From assembly GCA_017461605.1 (NCBI GenBank), contig JAFTXN010000007.1, positions 1 to 64,000 on the forward strand: DNA of 64,000 nucleotides, given 5' to 3'. Positions 60,548 to 64,000 of this stretch are shown one piece after another. The DNA is from Bacteroidaceae bacterium. GTDB taxonomy: Bacteria > Bacteroidota > Bacteroidia > Bacteroidales > Bacteroidaceae. Both the position numbers and the translations under genes were made by a program. The notes beneath the pieces were generated by a model. That model did not search any database and was not told where the DNA came from. It worked only from the letters and a program-made list of their open reading frames with translations. Within the stretch, counting starts at the first letter, position 1. Each line of letters starts with the position of its first letter.

Positions 60548-61059
60548 TCGCCGCTCCATAAATACTTAACAGACGTGCTAAAAAATATGTTTTTCTCTTT
60601 TTTATTGCGTTAGGTTGGTAGATTAGCAATCAGATAATCAGTAGCTTGCATTTCTTAGATCCGATTGTGTCGCATAAATGAACCAACGATAAATAATCAG
60701 AAAATGCAATTTTGGTTGGACGAATTACACATTAAACTCACAGTTAAAATTGTATCAGTGGGTGAAAAAACAGGGCCAAAAGCAGTCTTTGGTCGTGCAA
60801 AAAGGCCCGATGCTCGTTCATTTTTTGCATCAGCTATTGCAAACAAACCTTAATTTGTTGGATTGTTGTGTGAGAGTTAGGCAAATTTCGTCTATAATAC
60901 ACGTAATTTGCATGAGCGGTAAACGGATTTTGCATTTTTCTGCTTCCTTTTTGTTGAACAGCATTGATGTCGAAGTGGTGAGTTGTCCCCCACTCGTGCT
61001 GCACAGAGGACTCCCTGCCGCGCTTTCTCTATACAATTAATATATATACATGCACAACG
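60548..61059. other. AT-rich intergenic stretch, no gene seen
   Basis: Two short frames (about 60 and 96 codons) lack recognisable motifs and start or stop in odd places. Much lower GC than the genes on either side. May be a decayed insert. Confidence 0.4.
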
Positions 61060-61105
61060 CACCCGAGAGCAGCTTCTCCTTCGGAAGGGGGGCGGCTCTC
61101 GGGTG
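61060..61105. terminator. Hairpin downstream of lysA
   Basis: CACCCGAGAGC (61060-61070) pairs with GCTCTCGGGTG (61095-61105). Lies about 90 nt after the lysA stop on the minus strand; the T-rich side is on the plus strand. Confidence 0.6.
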
Positions 61106-61193
61106 TTTGGGTGTTTTTGATAAAAAAAATAGCTTCGCGCGTGTGGCGCTCGCTGCGTGGGGCGCTCGCTTTTCACCGGTGGCTCCGGCTCAC

Positions 61194-62366
61194 TCACTGC
61201 ACGATGGTGGGGGGCAGGGGGCGCAGGTTGTAGGTGGAGGCCATGCTTTCGCCATAGGCTCCGGCAGAGCGGATGGCGATGAGGTCGCCGCGCCGGCAGG
61301 GGGGCAGGGGTTGGTCTTTGACGAAGACGTCGCTGCTCTCGCACACGGGGCCCACCACGTCGTAGGTGCAGCGCGGGGCGTCGGCTGCGGGCGTAGCGTC
61401 GGTGGGCAGCGCGATGCGTTGCACGGCATGGCGGGCGCCATACATGGCGGGGCGCACCAGCTCGGTCATGCCGGCATCGAGGATGAGGAAGCGGCGCGTG
61501 GTGCCTTGCTTCACGTAGAGCACTCGGGCGATGAGCGTGCCACACTGGCCCACCACGGAGCGGCCCAGCTCGAAGTGGAGCTGCTGACCGGGGCGCAGGG
61601 CGAGGTGGCGGCGGAAGGTGTCGAAATAGGGCTCAAAGCGGGGGATGCTCTCGTCGTCGGGGTGCTCGTAGCTGATGCCGAGGCCGCCGCCCACGTTGAT
61701 GCCGGGGGTGCGGATGCCTTGGCGCTCGAGGCGCTCCTGCAGCTCGTTGATGCGATGGCAGAGCCGGCGGAAGGGGGCGTCGGTGAGTATCTGCGAGCCG
61801 ATGTGGAAGTGGAGCCCCTCGTAGCGGATGTGCGCCAGGCTGTGGGCGGTGCGGATGGCGCGCTCGGTGTCGCCGAGGTCGATGCCAAACTTGTTTTCGC
61901 TCAGGCCGGTGGTGATCTTCGCGTGGGTGCAGGCGTCGACATTGGGGTTGATGCGGAAGGCTACGGGGGCGATGGTGCCGAGGCTTGCGGCGCGCTCGTT
62001 GATGACTTGCAGCTCCTCGAGGCTTTCCACGTTGAAGCAGGCGATGCTGTGACGCAGGGCGAGGTCGATTTCGCGGTCGCTCTTGCCGACTCCGGCGTAG
62101 ACGATGCGCGTGGCGGGGATGCCGGCTGCGATGGCGGCTTCGATTTCGCCTCCGCTCACGCAGTCGGCACCGAGGCCGGCGCGGGCGATGCGTCGGAGGA
62201 TGGCGGGATTGGCATTGGCCTTGATGGCATAGTGGACGTGCCAGTGGGGCTCACCGCGCGTGCAGCGGTCGATTTCGGCCAGGGTGGCATCGAGCAGAGC
62301 GGTGTCGTAGTAGTAGCAGGGCGTGGGGTGCTGCAGCAGCCTGTCGGCGGGGAAGTGTGTGTGCAT
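61194..62366 (-). CDS. lysA: Diaminopimelate decarboxylase
   Basis: Last step of lysine synthesis, meso-diaminopimelate to lysine and CO2, PLP-dependent. 390 residues. Seen: HVHYAIKANANPAILRRIARAG with the PLP Lys, GADCVSGGEIEAAIAAG, EGLHFHIGSQI, GGGLGISYEH, and CESSDVFVKDQPLP plus AGAYGESMASTYN. Its start is 12 nt after the aspartokinase stop, so they form an operon. Confidence 0.94.
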   Translation of the reverse strand: MHTHFPADRLLQHPTPCYYYDTALLDATLAEIDRCTRGEPHWHVHYAIKANANPAILRRIARAGLGADCVSGGEIEAAIAAGIPATRIVYAGVGKSDREIDLALRHSIACFNVESLEELQVINERAASLGTIAPVAFRINPNVDACTHAKITTGLSENKFGIDLGDTERAIRTAHSLAHIRYEGLHFHIGSQILTDAPFRRLCHRINELQERLERQGIRTPGINVGGGLGISYEHPDDESIPRFEPYFDTFRRHLALRPGQQLHFELGRSVVGQCGTLIARVLYVKQGTTRRFLILDAGMTELVRPAMYGARHAVQRIALPTDATPAADAPRCTYDVVGPVCESSDVFVKDQPLPPCRRGDLIAIRSAGAYGESMASTYNLRPLPPTIVQ

Positions 62367-62378
62367 GGGGCGGTGGGT

Positions 62379-63692
62379 TTAGCTGAAGAGCTTGCTGCTG
62401 AGTGAGCGGAGGGCGGCTTGCTTGTCGCTCTCCTTGATGAGGAAGGAGATGTTGCGGTTGCTGCCTCCGTAGGATATCATGCGGATGGGGATTTCGGCAA
62501 AGGCTTCGGCCACCTTGCTCTCAAAGCCTACGTTGCTCCAGCTGAGGTCGCCCACCACACAGATGATGCACATGTCTTCGTCGACCTCGACGGTGCCGTA
62601 TTTCTTCAGTTCGTCGAGAATGGCTGCCAGGCGACTGGTGTTGTCGATGCTGAGCGATACGCCGACTTCGGAGGTGGTGACCATGTCGACGCTGGTGTGG
62701 TAGGTCTCGAATATCTCGAATATCTTGCGCATGAAGCCGGTGGCGAGGAGCATGCGGCTGGACACGATCTTGATGACGGTGATGTTGTCCTTGGCGGCGA
62801 CGGCCTTGATTTTGCCGCTCTGCATCTCGTTGTTGATGATGGTGCCGGGGGCTGAGGGGTCCATGGTGTTGAGCAGACGCACGGGCACTCCGGCGAAGCG
62901 AGCGGGCTGTACGCAGGTGGGGTGGAGGATTTTGGCACCGAAGTAGGCGAGCTCGGCGGCTTCTTCGAAGTTGAGCTGGCGCAGGGGGGTGGTGTTTTCG
63001 ACGAAGCGCGGGTCGTTGTTGTGCATGCCGTCGATGTCGGTCCATATCTGTATCTCCTCGCAGCGGAGCACGGCGCCGATGAGGCTGGCGGTGTAGTCGG
63101 AACCACCACGTTGCAGATTGTCGACGGCGCCTGTGTGGTTGCGGCAGATGAAGCCTTGCGTGATGTAGAGGTCGTAGCCGGGGTGCGTGCTGAGGGTTTC
63201 CTGCAGGTGTTCGCGGATGTGGTTGAGGTCGGGCTCGCCTTCGACGTTGGTGCGCATGAAGTCGAGTGCGGAGATGAGGCATACCTTGATGCCCTGTTCG
63301 CGCAGGTAGTTGGTCATCATGTTGGTACTCATGATTTCGCCTTGTGCGAGGATCACCTTCTCATCGCTGTCCACGAAGTTGCGGTTGGCAAAGGAGTGCA
63401 GGTACATGAACTCGTCCTCGAGGAAGTCGCGTGTGCGCTCTGCCATCTCTTCGGTGGAGTAGAGTTCGCGCACGTGGCCCAGATACTTGGTGCGCAGGGA
63501 GTTGATGATGTTGTTGGCTGCCTCGGGGTTGCGCTTGCGCAGATAGTCGGAGATTTCGACCAGTGAGTTGGTGGTACCCGACATGGCTGAGAGGACCACA
63601 ATCTTGCTTTCGTCATTGGAGATGAGCTGTGCCACTTCCTTTATTCTCTCGGGGGAGCCGACGGATGTGCCGCCGAATTTCAATACTTTCAT
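62379..63692 (-). CDS. lysC: Aspartate kinase (monofunctional, ACT domains)
   Basis: First step of the aspartate pathway to lysine, threonine and methionine. 437 residues. Seen: MKVLKFGGTSVGSPERI (nucleotide-binding KFGGTS), SAMSGTTNSLVEI, RGGSDYTASLIGAVL, EIQIWTDIDGMHNNDPR, and two ACT-like modules after residue ~300 (ITVIKIVSSRMLLATGFM, MISYGGSNRNISFLIKESDKQAAL). LysC-type by length, with no homoserine dehydrogenase part. Lies between ftsE and lysA; probably lysine-feedback controlled (family knowledge). Confidence 0.93.
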   Translation of the reverse strand: MKVLKFGGTSVGSPERIKEVAQLISNDESKIVVLSAMSGTTNSLVEISDYLRKRNPEAANNIINSLRTKYLGHVRELYSTEEMAERTRDFLEDEFMYLHSFANRNFVDSDEKVILAQGEIMSTNMMTNYLREQGIKVCLISALDFMRTNVEGEPDLNHIREHLQETLSTHPGYDLYITQGFICRNHTGAVDNLQRGGSDYTASLIGAVLRCEEIQIWTDIDGMHNNDPRFVENTTPLRQLNFEEAAELAYFGAKILHPTCVQPARFAGVPVRLLNTMDPSAPGTIINNEMQSGKIKAVAAKDNITVIKIVSSRMLLATGFMRKIFEIFETYHTSVDMVTTSEVGVSLSIDNTSRLAAILDELKKYGTVEVDEDMCIICVVGDLSWSNVGFESKVAEAFAEIPIRMISYGGSNRNISFLIKESDKQAALRSLSSKLFS

Positions 63693-63759
63693 GTGTGTGT
63701 ATTATTTATTTTATTGTGTATTTTCTTATTTGTGTCTCGGTGTATCTTTTTCTCTCGTG

Positions 63760-64000
63760 CTACTCTATTTCGATGGGTACGTTGTATTCGTTGGTTACCT
63801 CGCACATCTGCTTGTTCTCGCAGCGATATACGATGCCGGGGAACTGCTGCAGCAGGTTGAGGTTGTGGGTGATCATGATGACGGCGGTGCCCTGTTCGCA
63901 CACCTGCTTGAGGATGGCGACTATCTTCTTGCCGGTCTCTTGGTCAAGGTTGCCGGTGGGCTCGTCGGCCAGGATGATGCGGGGGGTGTTGAGCAGTGCT
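63760..64000 (-). CDS. ftsE: FtsE-like ABC ATPase, C-terminal part (cut by window edge)
   Basis: About 80 codons visible, complete at the 3' end. Seen: ALLNTPRIILADEPTGNLDQETG (Walker B and D loop), the switch His in VIMITHNLNLL, and a divergent ENKQMCEVTNEYNVPIEIE end. The ADEPTGNLD form is that of the FtsE/LolD/MacB subgroup; FtsE is preferred because this neighbour order with aspartokinase is familiar in Bacteroidales, but this is inference. Confidence 0.65.
   Translation of the reverse strand, partial: ALLNTPRIILADEPTGNLDQETGKKIVAILKQVCEQGTAVIMITHNLNLLQQFPGIVYRCENKQMCEVTNEYNVPIEIE

Noticed and set aside
60750-61040. 96-codon plus frame in the AT-rich pocket
   Set aside because: No domain, no promoter, unlikely composition; could be a remnant but cannot be supported.
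61050-62405. 451-codon open frame on the plus strand opposite lysA
   Set aside because: Gly/Ala/Val-rich translation without domains; lies antisense to a clear lysA with all PLP motifs. An artefact of high GC.

Overview
The window looks like chromosome of a Bacteroidales bacterium, most likely Prevotellaceae. The evidence is Bacteroidetes-type promoters (TTTG, 19-20 nt, then TAnnTTTG) before many genes, no Shine-Dalgarno pattern, a tmRNA tag reading GENNYALAA, type IX secretion C-terminal sorting domains on at least two exported proteins, and family types typical of the group (DUF4923, DUF5020, BACON plus M60, PiT with a long tail, YtxH/holin trio, anaerobic sulfatase maturase). No database search was run; all names rest on motifs read in the translations.

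Layout. 1-2000: a tyrosine integrase lies just downstream of an initiator tRNA-fMet, which looks like the tRNA end of an integrated element that extends off the left edge. 2.5-13.9 kb: a secreted M6 protease, a DUF4923 protein, an HD protein, a Cas4/Dna2-like nuclease-helicase coupled to a lytic transglycosylase, a Dabb protein, an NhaC antiporter and glutamate dehydrogenase. 14.0-19.4 kb: a repeat-rich accessory patch carrying an FGE/SUMF1-domain protein and a membrane Ser/Thr kinase with MORN-like repeats. 19.5-20.0 kb: tmRNA. 20.2-29.6 kb: an exopolysaccharide operon of eight genes (phosphoglycosyl transferase, Wza-like exporter, Wzx, Wzz, Wzy-like, two GT2, WecA-like transferase), AT-rich from wzx onward. 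29.7-40.9 kb: a lone GT2 behind a duplicated promoter repeat, phosphate permease, pheT, YebC, small proteins, sulfatase maturase and nagB. 41.5-45.8 kb: a leucine-rich-repeat surface protein and an M60 gel-forming-mucin-type protease. 46-52.9 kb: acyltransferase, RluA, Ogt, a small envelope-stress trio, a SPOR lipoprotein, rlmN and pdxA. 52.9-57.2 kb: a tightly packed run of nucleotidyltransferase, ATP-grasp, CDP-alcohol phosphatidyltransferase, UPF0104 membrane protein and HAD protein that looks like a lipid-headgroup pathway. 57.4-64.0 kb: recR, a Tsx-like outer membrane protein with a purine permease, then lysA, aspartokinase and a partial ftsE, in noticeably GC-richer DNA.

How things fit together. 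The polysaccharide operon holds synthesis, flipping, polymerisation and export functions in one transcript; its promoter abuts the divergent tmRNA promoter. The purine permease and Tsx-like channel form an inner/outer membrane uptake pair. Aspartokinase and lysA are first and last steps of lysine/diaminopimelate synthesis.

The best candidates for something undescribed are (a) a repeat family that carries a complete Bacteroidetes promoter, found as a four-copy array before the FGE-like gene and as a two-copy array before a glycosyltransferase gene; (b) several dispersed hairpin repeats in gaps between genes; and (c) the lipid-headgroup cluster with its unassigned ATP-grasp and atypical HAD protein.
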